NCBI RefSeq assembly: GCF_030936135.1
Contig: NC_082616.1
Span: forward strand, 11,157,001-11,221,000
DNA: 64,000 nucleotides
Reading direction: 5' to 3'
Origin: Gavia stellata
Lineage: Eukaryota; Chordata; Aves; Gaviiformes; Gaviidae
Shown: positions 53,401 to 64,000 of the stretch, in pieces
Layout: each line of letters opens with the position of its first letter
Numbering within the stretch: position 1 is the first letter of the stretch
Position numbers and translations under genes: made by a program
The notes under the pieces: model-generated
Seen by the model: only the letters and a program-made list of their open reading frames with translations
Told to the model about the DNA's origin: nothing
Databases searched by the model: none

Positions 53401-56400
53401 TTACTATTTTAATTGCTTCTACTTAATATCATTTTCCCATTTAATATAAGGGTAGCTATGACAGTGTGATTTAATACATAATAGGAACCTTGGAGTTCCT
53501 TCTTAAGATTACTTCTAATAGACTACAGAAAATAACCTAGGTATTGTTACTACACACCATTACCTCATTCAGTAGATGTAACAGAACTGAAGATGATATG
53601 AATGTGCTAGTAATTTTGTGCTACTGAAAACAGCCTCACCATTTACTGTGATTCACTAGACCTGCTCTGAATCGATGTTTTGGAATTTTGAGGTGCCTTT
53701 ACAAACCTTCATGGCATATTTTCCAGAGATGAACAGGAGTAGGTAAGAATTCCAATTTTGTGTCCATCTCCAATTAAAATGAATTCACAATTAAACTGGT
53801 ATCACAGTGAATTGAACCATCTGGACGTAATGCAAACAAAGGGGTCTTACAGTTAACAGTGGCCTCTGAAGGAGGTGTGAATGAGTAGGCTGTTCCCAGT
53901 TTCAGGTGGCTCCTGATCCACACTCTTTAAAGAAGCTTAATCAGGAATGCTATCTAGTAAGTGTAATTACCATTTTCATTCAGCATTAGTTATTTTTTCT
54001 TGACTGTTAGTTTTTTCTATTAGTTAGTTCAAATGTTTTAGTATCAGTCTTTTTAATGTAATGATGTGAAAGAATAACTTGTGTTTTCTTGCTCTACAAG
54101 CTTGTCGAAGGATCTTCCCAAAGGCAAAATAGGGATTTCTTAAAAGCTTTTAATTGCTTCACTAGTATTTCATAGAGAGAAAAGCTGTTTTCAGACGTAA
54201 ATAATTTGACAAATAACCAGGGGTAAAATGAGACAAGAACATGAATAGATAATCCTGAGGGAGGGAGCTCAGAAGAACAGACATTTGAACAGAATTTATT
54301 CTACTACAATTATGTTCTTAGCGCTGTGTATTTTTCATTCTTCTTGTGGGCATAACTAAGTCCATGTACACAAACCGAAATATTGAACACAGAAAGGTAC
54401 TGTATCCAGTTAATTATTTACTGACCTTGGGAAGATCCTGAACACCATCTCCAGCTGGTGAGGAATGCCTCTCTAATGAGACATGCTAACATCAAAGGTG
54501 ATGCAGGGCTCTATGTGAAATGGAAGCTAATAACCTCTGCTGAGCTGATAAATATGGGTTTCATGCCAGCATTGCCCAAACTACTGGGGTCAAGTGACAT
54601 CAAGACTGCAAATACGTGGATGAAAGTAGGGAGGCACCAGCAACAGTCTGTGGCAAAGGATAGGGAGGCAATTACCAGTAACATGGTGCTGTGTGAAGCA
54701 AAGCAAACTTAATGTCATAATAAAATGAAACTGAGGCAACTGGAGTTTGAAGAGGTAAGCAAGTCTTTCACAGGTGATACAAAACCTCTTCTGTTTTGTT
54801 AAGCTGAATGGCGAGAGTGCTCTGTACTACAGGAAAATGCTAGAGAAGAAAATCAGCTCAACATTTCTGTACGTTAGGGATCCAAGGTGGCACAGTGCTG
54901 TTGATACAACTACAGTGTCTTGCTTTTCTAGCCACTGATCTGCATATACACAGCTAGCTGTAATTGCTAACAATTAGCAGACGGGGCTGCACTTTGTTCT
55001 GTGTCAGAGGAAATGCATCCCGTGCCCTATAATTCATCTTTCTGACCCAGTTCATAAGAAACACTACTCATACTGGCAGGAACTTGTTTGACAGAAGGCG
55101 TGTCAGCAAGAGCTTTTGCTCAGTCTCACTCCGCTGGCCACAACAGAACTTAGTACCAAAGCTATTGTCCTAGGTAACAGCTGTTCTTGCTGTAATGTTT
55201 AAGGCTTGCTTCAACAAAAAAATCCCAATCTATTTTATTTTGTATGCAGCAAATAACAAAGGGAAGTCCATAGACAACATTATTAGACAGTCTTGTAGTT
55301 CACAGATGAAAGTCAGAAACACAGATAAATGTTTTATTGGCTAAGCAGGAAAAAGATCTGAATTGTAATACTAAGTTCAAATTTTTTTTTTTTGTAAGGC
55401 AGTATTTGTCTGACATTCTCTTAGGAGTCTAAGCCTATGGAAATGTTTAGGAATGGCTATTAAATTTAAAAATCAAGATAAATACTTTATTGTTTATTTT
55501 GATCACATCAGCTGACTTGCCACAGTAACATCCTTCCTGCTAGTCCAACTGATTGAAAAGGAACAAAAAGCTGTAAGCGCCTCCCTCTTCACATGAACGG
55601 CAGTATTAAATATAATACTTTCACCAACTGTTTCACAGTTTAAGTACCAATGTAGTTCTTCAAGTAAATTAAGACTTGTCTACTGTGCAATTCAGTGATA
55701 TTGTAGGAGTTAGAATCTGGCTCTACTGTTGCAGTTCTACCCCTACCAATATACTGCATTGACTTCTCTTGAGTTTAAGATGCAGTGTATTTAAAAAACA
55801 TAGTTAAGTACTTAAAGTTAGAACTTATAATCAAGTCAATGTTTATTTTTAACAACAAATCGTTATTGGAAGTCACAGCTACATTTGTATGAATGTGCTA
55901 GATTGTACTTCTAATTGAAATTCAATTGAAAATGATGGATTCGATATCCACATGGCTAAAGAGGAATCAGATTGACGTGGCTATGTTAGCTAGGCATGCC
56001 TGGAAACGGTAAATACCTGTTCTTGGAACTAGCATTCTGCCTGACAGGAAATTCTGATGCATTTGCATTGATGCTCATGCGGAGAACTGTCCTGGATCGC
56101 AGATATCCATACAAGATATTCCTTGACTGCTGTCTCTATAGTTATTTCTTGTTACTTGGTATAATTGGACATAAACTGTAAAATGCCTGGGATCTGTAAA
56201 AAAAACTTAAATGGACAACAGCCATTTTCCCCAATCCCCTACTGTTCTGTTCTTAATTTTTCACTCAAATTACTCTTATTCTGAGGTTACTTACAGTTCT
56301 TGCTCAGAAAGTTCCCTTATAGTTGATGGGGAATTTTGGTCACATCAGAGCAGACACAGTAACACGGAAGAAATCTTCAAAAATTGTTGTGGAATTTCCA

Positions 56401-59400
56401 CTTCATTATTCATGTTACAGAGGCATTTCCCCTTCTTTCCACTCCTGTGGAACAAGAAATAACTTTTAGTCTACCGTACTTGTGGCACCTTTAGGAATTC
56501 CTAGCCATGCTTAAAAAGACAACCCCTCAGTGCTCCTACTCTTCCCTTTATTGCCCCATCTATTCCTATAGACTCGGTTTGATAGGGGAACAGGTTTCTC
56601 TGGGAGCGAACATAGGACAAGGAAGGTGACTGTCCTTGTCATTAGCTTGCAGTTTTCACTAGCCACTGTCCTATCAAGTCAGTCCATATTCAGAAAATTC
56701 TAGTTTTGACTGCACCCTGCTGTGGACCCCAAGCATCCACACTTGGTGTCTGTTTTGCCCTCTTCTGAAGTTTCATCAGGCCAGGCAAAGGCCTAGCAAG
56801 CCGGCAGCGCAGATCGGTAGGCAGAAACAGCAGCGAGAGCTTTCTCTGCCACCTCCTTCCTTTGCTTATGTAGGAGAGGAAGAGAAAACCACTGCCTCTT
56901 GCGTCAGCTAAAGATGGGTAGATTGTTTATACTCTCCTCCCAAAACAGTCCCCTCCCTTGGCTCGCTGTGGGCAGGGCTGACCAGAAATCTTTTGACAAA
57001 CTCTGCCGAGGTAAATGGGGCTGTACACAGTTACGCTTTCCTGCTGTCTGCAGACTTAAGGCATCACTTTGTGTTCTAATAATTCTTTTTCAATTTTTAT
57101 TTTGCAACAACAGGCATAGGAAATTATGCTATGAGAAAAACAAGCTCAAGTGAGATGATGAAGTAATTCTGTAATTTGCAGATCTGAGGTCAAGGCACAG
57201 ATTGTTTATTATTTCCGTGTCTTCTGTGTGGAATCTTTGTGGTACCAAAGGAGAGGCAATAGAAATGAGATGGGGATGCTTTACCCATAGAAGAACAAAC
57301 TCTACACTTCAAATAACGAGGTTAATATCTAAATCTGTACTTTCAGAAGTAGTAGGCCACACACTGTGTTAAATACTGACAGGTCCATTCTAGAGAATGG
57401 ACATGTGAAAGAACAAGACTGTTCTCTGTGCATTTTTTCAAATTATGAAAAGGATAATTTTTTTAGTTCTAAAATATTCCTGAATATGCGTTCCTAGAAT
57501 AGTTAAAACTATTAAAACTTAAGTTTAATAATGTTTCTGCATTTTATTGTTTCAAAGTATCATTCAAACTATCTTTATCAGTTCTACTAAAGCCAAAATA
57601 GAGCATTTTGCTTTCCAAGGAGAAGATAGAAATGTAATTTCAAATTGAATCATACCATTTAGGAGACCTGCATATACACTAATGCAATTTGAAAGCTAGG
57701 AGTGTGATCTTTAGGAGGTGTACAGTGCTGGGCCTGTGAGAGGAGGAGCATAGATGGGTTCTTATCATCTTAGGTGGCCCACTGGTTTGCTAACTGCGGA
57801 AGTGGTACTGGTCTAAGCATCCACCTCACTAGACACCTGAGAATCCAGATGTTCCACCTTGGGGGCAAAGGAGTAGAGGGAGGAGGATTTCAGTCAGCTC
57901 ACACTGAGACATAAGCAATCACCTGCTACCAGCAGTCTCTATTTCTGGGTCAGTTACCTCAAGTTGCCAACTTCCATCAGCTGGTACTGAATTGTAGTAA
58001 CAAAGCTCCTGGATTTACCACTGTAAGTGTAATCACAAACTTGCTTTTAGCAGTCTTCCCAGGTAAAAAGTGCTAAAATAATGCAGCCAAATATATCACA
58101 AGCTACAGGTTATAGTGATGTGGCCTGGCCACTGGAAGTAGAGCTGTGAATTCTAAGTATTTCCCTGATCAATACTCCTGAAGACTCCTGACAGCTATGC
58201 TAAAAATGGAAGCCTTCCATATTCAGCTTGGGATCAGAAAAACAACCCAAGAGACAAGCATTTCCTTCTACCTTTTAAATAATTTCAAGGGATGTCTGTC
58301 AAACAAGGGCTCAGCAATCTAAGGTCGACAGCTTCCTGTCCTATGGCAAGTCGTCTCACCTCTCTTAGATGGCTGCATTTTAAACAAGTAGTTTGCATCG
58401 CTCTGCAGCTGAGCACAAGCGAGTGAGCGAGCTGTCCAGGACAGCCAGAACTGGTCAAGCCTGGCTACCCCAGGAGGCACCAGCAATGTCCCTCTATAGC
58501 ATGTATAGGTATCCTGCTGGTGCCTACATGATGAACACTGAAGGCAACTGAACAATCTCTAGTTTGTCCAATTTCTTCTAGCCATCACTACACTGGAAGT
58601 AGCTACCATTTCAGCAATTGGTTCTGACTGATGTCTGTGTATACCTGAAAAAGAGGTAAATATTCTTACACTTGGTTTGACAAAGTGTGAGCTACAGAAA
58701 CTATACAGCTTCTTCACAGGTTTTTAGGGCTCTTAGTTAAAAAAAAAAAAAAAACAACACCAAAACCACACAAACAAAAAAAACCCAAAAAACCCAAACC
58801 CCAAAACCAAAAATAAAACTTATGACTGTTTCTGGATATCTTTTCTGAAATTTTCTCTTGTACTGATCTCCAGTTCTAATCAGGCACTGTAAATCATCTG
58901 AGATAAAACAGCTTACAATGTATTTCATAAAGATATTATGCAGTATTTATCTAAAATGTAATAGTCTTTCTGCAGGAACAGTGACCAACAGCCATGCTGA
59001 GAATGTACGCAAACTGGACGGTGTAGATGCAAGTAAAAACATCTAAAACTGTTTAATCAAATATTTATCTCAATGTTATGAAAACTCAGTGTAAAACATT
59101 TTTCAGGAACTCATAAGCCAGCTGCTGTTACTAACATGTGAGTACTACATGGGCTATCAACTTCTACTAGCCAGTCTCTGATTCCTAGAAATTGCTTTAT
59201 GCCAAAGTCATGACTGCCTAATTAGAGCTCAGAAGAAACAAACCCATGAGCCAGGGAAGTTCCATAGAATTGCATGCACAATTGCATATTATATACTGTT
59301 GCCAGATACAGGGAGCTTAGCGGTTGGTTAGTCAGGCTTTTACAAAAATGCTTTTGTAGTTGTCCTTAAGGGCTAGTAGTTTATTGGGAGTTATTTCACC

Positions 59401-60080
59401 CATGGATCACCAGATTCTTATTCACATCCAAGACTGCAGATTTTTTCCTTGCTCTTTTTTATTTCTTTTGTTTCACAGGAGGACTATGCGTTCACTCTAA
59501 AGATCTGGTTTCGGAGGGGAAGACTCAATTTTTGCTAAAAACGTGTAATTGTGAGAATCAAAAGTCATTTAACTAGGCAACTTTGCTTAAAAAAAAAAAA
59601 ATAATCCCTGGAATACGAATTACATACTAATATTTCAAGTTCCATAATTTATTTTTCTAATCTTTTAAGACATTCTCTCCAGTTTCACATATGGGGAAAA
59701 AGTCATGACTGAAAATTTTTTCCAATGTTGGACCATTAGGACAAATACTATATCCAGTATTTGGGTTAAAAAAATCCTAATCTGTTTAGCTGTTACTGTG
59801 CTGTTTTTCGAAAGGACTTAATTTCAGTCACTCTTACTGCACTGTTTTGTAGTGTGTTTTTTTTTTTTTTCCTATGTATGTAGAAGTAAAGGTATTTGGG
59901 GAAAATGCTGCTGCAATTTAATTTATACTACATGGAAGAGAGGCTGGATTTAGTTTGAGATTTTGTAGAATGCTTTGTCTATAAACTACATAATCTATTA
60001 AGCAGATACGGTCATGTTAATGCAGTATTTGAGATTTGAAACCCAAGTGGCAAGAGATGGCTTAAGGACAATAGCTTAGG
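44461..60080. other. intergenic, CCDC88A side; no gene supported
   Basis: AT-rich sequence. The longest frames (e.g. 135 codons at 47,242-47,649) show no family motif or splice context. An A-rich AAACCCC-type tract lies at 58,739-58,820 and a 14-base T run at 59,857-59,870. It may hold enhancers or a lncRNA, not detectable from sequence alone. Confidence 0.7.
58739..58820. repeat. A-rich low-complexity tract with AAACCC/AAACCCC units
   Basis: A16 followed by irregular A(3-8)C(2-4) blocks; a composition typical of bird intergenic DNA. Confidence 0.9.
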
Positions 60081-60109
60081 CAAGCAAATTGCTTGTCATC
60101 ATTTGCTTT

Positions 60110-61310
60110 TCTGTAACCGGGTCGCCCCCCCTCCCCGCGCTCCCTTCCCCGCTAAATCTCTCCAGAAAGCTGGATTTTGTGTCAACGTGGGTGCGTCTGG
60201 ATATCCCCTCCTCAGGAGAAAACCTCTCCTCCTTCCCCCTCCCCCGAAGGGCGGGAGCGTGTGGTTGGGGTGCGGACCGTGCCATTAATCCCCCATTTTT
60301 CCTCTTCGAGGGCGTCAGCGACTCCCCTTCCCCCCCGTGACGAGTTATTTCCTCACGGGTACCTTTTTTCCCCAAGGGGAATGGAAGAGCATCTCCCTCC
60401 CGCGCCCCGGGGCGGGGGGCAGACCTGCGTGTGCCAGGCCCCCGCCGCTTCTCCTCCTCCTGCCGCTGCGGGGCAGGGGCCGCCTCAGCCGCGCTCCCGC
60501 CTCAGCCGCCCCCCTCACTCGGCGCGGCCCTCGGGCTCGCGCGCGCCGCCGCAGCGCCCCTGCGCGCGCCGGGCACGAGTCCTGCAGCGGTCCCCCCCCC
60601 GGCCCCGCCCCTTTCTAATTGCGCCGCCATCCCCGAGCGGCGGTTGAGGGCGGGGGGAGGAAGGGACCCGGGCTGGCGGAGGGATAACCGGCTGCCGCAC
60701 ACCGACCGGGGCGGAGGGATCCATACGCTGGAACCGCCCGTCGGGGAGGGAGGGTGGAGGGGGCGAGTGATGCGGCGCGGCCGGGCCGGCTGAGGCGAGG
60801 TGGCCGTTATTTGGGAGAAGGGGGGTGGGAAGCGGAGGTGGTGCCGCGCAGCCTGCGGCGGGGGGTGGTGGCAGGGCGGCGGGCGAACAGCTGGACGCGG
60901 GCGTTAGGGCTGGGGAGGGGGTCGGGGGGCTCCGGGAGCGGGGGGCGGCGGTGAGGGGATCGCTGAGGGGACGGGGGGAGCGGCCAGCGCGGGGGAAGGG
61001 CGAGGTTGCGGGGCGAGGCGGCGCGTGCCGGCCCCGTCGCTGTCGTGCGTCGCAGTTTGGTGGAAAAGGGAAGGGGTTGGAAAAGGGAACCGATTTAAAA
61101 TAGCCTCTCGTCCCTGCCGGGGACTGGTTCCCTCTCTGTGGGCTGCCGGTGCCGTGGCGGGGGGGGGGGGGGGAGGCAGAGGGAGTCTCTGGTGTGCAGC
61201 AGCAGCCCGGGGGGCTTGGCCGGGGGTGGGGGTCTGTGCCCCCCTTGGCCTCCCCTCGGCCGCGTTTGGGTTTTGTGGGGAAGGGGCAGGATGAGCTTGC
61301 AGAGTTCTAC
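60110..61310 (+). promoter_or_regulatory. CpG island, CCDC88A promoter
   Basis: A 1.2 kb block of very high GC and CpG density just upstream of CCDC88A exon 1. It contains a GC box (gccccgcccc at 60,602-60,611) and a YY1-like GCCGCCATC (60,623-60,631), with no TATA box. The start site is likely in the 60.6-61.1 kb part, leaving a 5' UTR of several hundred bases or an unseen non-coding exon. Confidence 0.88.
61159..61173 (+). repeat. G15 homopolymer
   Basis: Fifteen consecutive G bases within the CCDC88A CpG island or 5' UTR; strong quadruplex potential with the neighbouring G runs. Confidence 0.95.
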
Positions 61311-61687
61311 TGGAATGTCTCCTTCCTTTCTGGGGAGCTGCCGCTGCTGAAGCAGAATTTTCCTTCCTTTCTTTTTTTGTCTGATGCAGAATCCCAGCAG
61401 CTAGGCAGCCTCCCTCCTTTCTTCCCGTCCTTCCTTCTACCCCTTCGCTATGTAGGAAGGGAGAGACATCAATGGAAAGGCTGAAATACGCGTAGATGGA
61501 CTTCCAAATGCGCTTTTTCTCCAAAGAGGAGGATAAATCCCAGTTGCCAGTGCACTGACTTTTTTGTTGCCGTTGCTTTGCTTGGTAGAAATGGGGTTCA
61601 CTTACTCCAGCTAAATCCTTGGAGCATTTCAGAGAGTTGCTGCAGTGAAGGACTTCTCATATTTTTCGCATCAGAGGAGCTACATTG

Positions 61688-61708
61688 ATGTTAACCATTT
61701 TTTTGTAA
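61688..61708 (+). CDS. candidate uORF of CCDC88A (MLTIFL*)
   Basis: ATG TTA ACC ATT TTT TTG TAA. The stop is one base before the main ATG at 61710. It is part of the mRNA if exon 1 includes this stretch, which its position makes likely. Translation is unproven. Confidence 0.4.
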   Translation: MLTIFL

Positions 61709-61709
61709 A

Positions 61710-61772
61710 ATGGAGAATGAAATATTCACACCCCTTTTGGAGCAGTTCATGTCTAGCCCTCTTGTCACCTGG
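61710..61772 (+). CDS. CCDC88A: CCDC88A coding exon 1
   Basis: Twenty-one codons from the ATG to TGG, followed by donor gtaagc. Confidence 0.95.
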
Positions 61773-61991
61773 GTAAGCATTCATTTTTCCTCACACATTA
61801 TTCATTTATTTGCTCATTGTTTGAAGATAAATGCCTTGCGGCAGAGAATGAGGTGGAGTTAGTGTCACGGTGGCGATGGTTATGTTTTAGGTTAAGACAT
61901 TTGGACCGTTAGCTGGAGGAAATGGGACCAACCTGGAAGAATATGTGGCGCTGGTGGACGGCGTGTTTCTGAATGAAGTCATGCTGCAAAT
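61710..61991 (+). CDS. CCDC88A: CCDC88A (girdin/GIV), first two coding exons, gene continues off the right edge
   Basis: Girdin is a ~1,870-residue scaffold with an N-terminal Hook-type calponin-homology domain that engages dynein light intermediate chain, a long central coiled coil, and a C-terminal Gα-binding-and-activating motif. It acts in cell migration, polarity and Akt/G-protein signalling (family knowledge). Visible here are 54 codons plus two bases: [21 protein letters not shown], then [20 protein letters not shown] and [13 protein letters not shown]. This is the start of the Hook domain and nearly identical to the mammalian protein as I recall it. The paralogues CCDC88B/C and HOOK1-3 differ at these residues. 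The ATG has A at -3 and G at +4. No third exon (NPKLE...) is seen before the window ends. Confidence 0.95.
61891..61991 (+). CDS. CCDC88A: CCDC88A coding exon 2
   Basis: Thirty-three codons plus two bases of Ile, between gttttag and gtaagt. The intervening intron is only 118 bases. Confidence 0.95.
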
Positions 61992-64000
61992 GTAAGTGTG
62001 TGCAAGTTGTGCCTCGGGTTTATTTGTTGCTGTTGTCTTGGTTCTCTTGTCTCTTTTGCTTTCTTGTGAAAGCTCTTCCCCCCCCCCCCCCCCCCCCCCC
62101 ATGTTGACCTTGGTAAAATGTGGTCAGTTAAGAGGAGACTTTAGAGCACAGTGGATATTCTTTACGGTTTAATGTCTGAGTGATGTATTTGCAGGATGTA
62201 TAGTGTAATACAGGCTGAATCATGATATGTAGAACTTAGTGGAAAATTGGATGACTGTAAATAGTTTCCCAGATTTCCACTGGGAAGCATAAAGGTTCAT
62301 TCTGCTGTAAGTCATGCTCATAAACAAAATTTTGAATAAATTTGCTTGGCTAATAAGATTCTAATACCTATCTTGATTCACGTGATGTACAACTTACGGA
62401 TTGTATGAGAGTCACATAATGTTGTTCACTGAGCAAATGGACTGTCCTTTAACTCCTCCTGCTTTATTTCTCACAGTTCCAAATTAGAGTAGGTAGCAGT
62501 TGTGCAGTAAAGCTGATGTTTTAATGGAGAGTATAGGATGTTTTCTGGCTATGAACCACAGAAGAAACATTTTTCATGGTTTTATAAGTTGTTTATTGAA
62601 AATTCTGATTGTTAGAAAAATTTCTTTGTAACTATAGCAACTTTTTGTTAATCAGTTTTGACTGGAATGTTGCCCACTACTGTAATGCTAGAGAGTAACA
62701 CTTTTGTCAAGTGTCTAGTGATATAAAAATGTTAATAGTGGAAAAAATTTCTCCATACCTTTTTTTTTTCTCGATATTTTAAGTCTTTACAGATAAATAC
62801 ACCTTTTGTTTGTATAGGTATGAAAAAATACAGGCTTATGGATGGCTGGATAGATACATCAGTGTGTGAGCAGCTTGTGTTGACAGCTGTTCCTCAGGAA
62901 CACTGCTCAGTTTATAATTTTTACTGATACTTAGTACTTTAAAAGTTTTTGCTGTTGGTATTCAGCTTGTATAACTAACCTATGTAAAAAGATCTATACG
63001 TTACCACATTTAAGTTTGAATTCACTACCTTTTGAAACCAGTGTTTTCTTTGTCACCTACTTGTGGAACTAAAATTCCAAGTATTCACTTCTGTAATATT
63101 GAGAAACATGGAAAACTTGGTGGAATTGAACTTTTTGAAAAAAATCTTGAGTGTATTTCTGGCATATTTTAATAAGGATTTTAAGTGATGTATTCACTGA
63201 AGCATACTTCTTTTATTTTACAATTTTTTTTTTCTGGGACTACATATAAATTAAGTAGCTTGTCAATTATGACCATGCATTTAACATGTAGAGCTTCTAT
63301 TTGGTAAAAATATTTGACAATTGGAAGGCAAATTTAGTACTGGAACTAGAACAAGGTGATTTTGAAGACTATAGTCTTGAAATTAAACTTTATCAGTAAT
63401 ATTTTTTTTTAATACTAAAAGTATACATTGGTATCTGATACATATGTGGGATGGGTGTATGTAAAATGGAGAGCTGCCGAGAGGGAACGTTGCCATGCTT
63501 AAGGCATTGTGCGTTGAATTTGGCTTTGGCTTTGTGCATCTTTGACCTCATACCATGATTACTGTAGTTTACTTAGGAGGAGTTGTGTGTGTGTATATAT
63601 AAAAAAAATACACATGGGAGATGTAAATTTAAAATAAAATCGGAGCAATTAAAAACAACCTTAAACTAGAGGTGCGTGTAAAGGGACTGGCGTACAAATA
63701 AAACTAATTTTACAAATACGTAACTACACTGGAAGGTGTATTTTACTTAAAATACATTTTTGGGGGACTGAAATGTATTACGATTGATTAGTACTTAGAA
63801 TGGAAGTTTCCACAACTGTATTCTTATTTTGGGGGGTGGGGGTGTTAGTTTGTTTGTTAGTTTGTTTTGGGTTTTTTGCCGGGATTGAAAGAGGGGAAAA
63901 AACGTTTCATGTTTTGCAGACAAATTCCGTCTCTGGTGAAGTCACTGTGGAAACCTGTGTTAACTTCTAGTCCTATTCACTTTGAATAGATACCTATGAA
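61992..64000 (+). other. CCDC88A intron 2 (partial)
   Basis: AT-rich except for a C23 homopolymer 87 bases into the intron. A short TG/TA microsatellite lies near 63,584-63,601. No further exon is recognised. Confidence 0.8.
62078..62100 (+). repeat. C23 homopolymer
   Basis: Twenty-three consecutive C bases in CCDC88A intron 2. Length may be imprecise, since sequencing often errs on such runs. Confidence 0.9.

Noticed and set aside
58739-58820. AAACCC tract as an interstitial telomere repeat
   Set aside because: Units are irregular and do not match CCCTAA/TTAGGG.
60089-61524. Several 60-206 codon frames in the CCDC88A CpG island
   Set aside because: Same composition effect. The peptides are low-complexity and mutually overlapping, and the supported start codon is at 61710.

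Overview
This 64 kb window comes from an amniote nuclear genome, most likely a bird. The evidence is intron-split genes with GT-AG splice sites, an AT-rich intergenic background with two sharp CpG islands, the AAACCCC-type low-complexity tracts common in bird DNA, an old CR1-like retroposon fragment, and no SINE-like repeats that I can see. Gene order and orientation match a conserved vertebrate block known from human 2p16 (CCDC88A - CFAP36 - PPP4R3B), seen here in the opposite orientation. Species and chromosome cannot be read directly; chicken chromosome 3 or its equivalent is my inference.

Layout. (1) Positions 1-12,094, + strand: the last twelve coding exons of PPP4R3B (SMEK2), a regulatory subunit of protein phosphatase 4. 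The 5' half lies off the left edge. Its 3' UTR may run to about 14.74 kb. (2) Positions about 15.1-34.3 kb, - strand: the complete CFAP36 (CCDC104) gene, ten coding exons and 358 codons, tail-to-tail with PPP4R3B. Its promoter is a CpG island at about 33.5-34.6 kb with an RFX-type X-box just upstream of the ATG. (3) Positions about 34.65-60.1 kb: a 25 kb AT-rich interval with no coding gene that I can support. (4) Positions about 60.1-61.3 kb: a second CpG island, followed by the first two coding exons of CCDC88A (girdin/GIV), + strand, with the rest of the gene off the right edge.

The three genes share no pathway: PP4 targeting, cilium/ARL biology, and an actin/dynein/G-protein scaffold. They are neighbours by ancient synteny, not an operon. 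Exon calls rest on reading frames that join in phase across GT/AG borders and on recalled similarity to the human proteins; no alignment was run.

I found no convincing new biological system. The items most worth a second look are the X-box at the CFAP36 promoter, a tiny uORF ending one base before the CCDC88A start codon, a palindromic fold-back repeat in CFAP36 intron 7, a very early poly(A) signal in PPP4R3B, and a 248-codon open frame of unknown nature inside CFAP36 intron 7.
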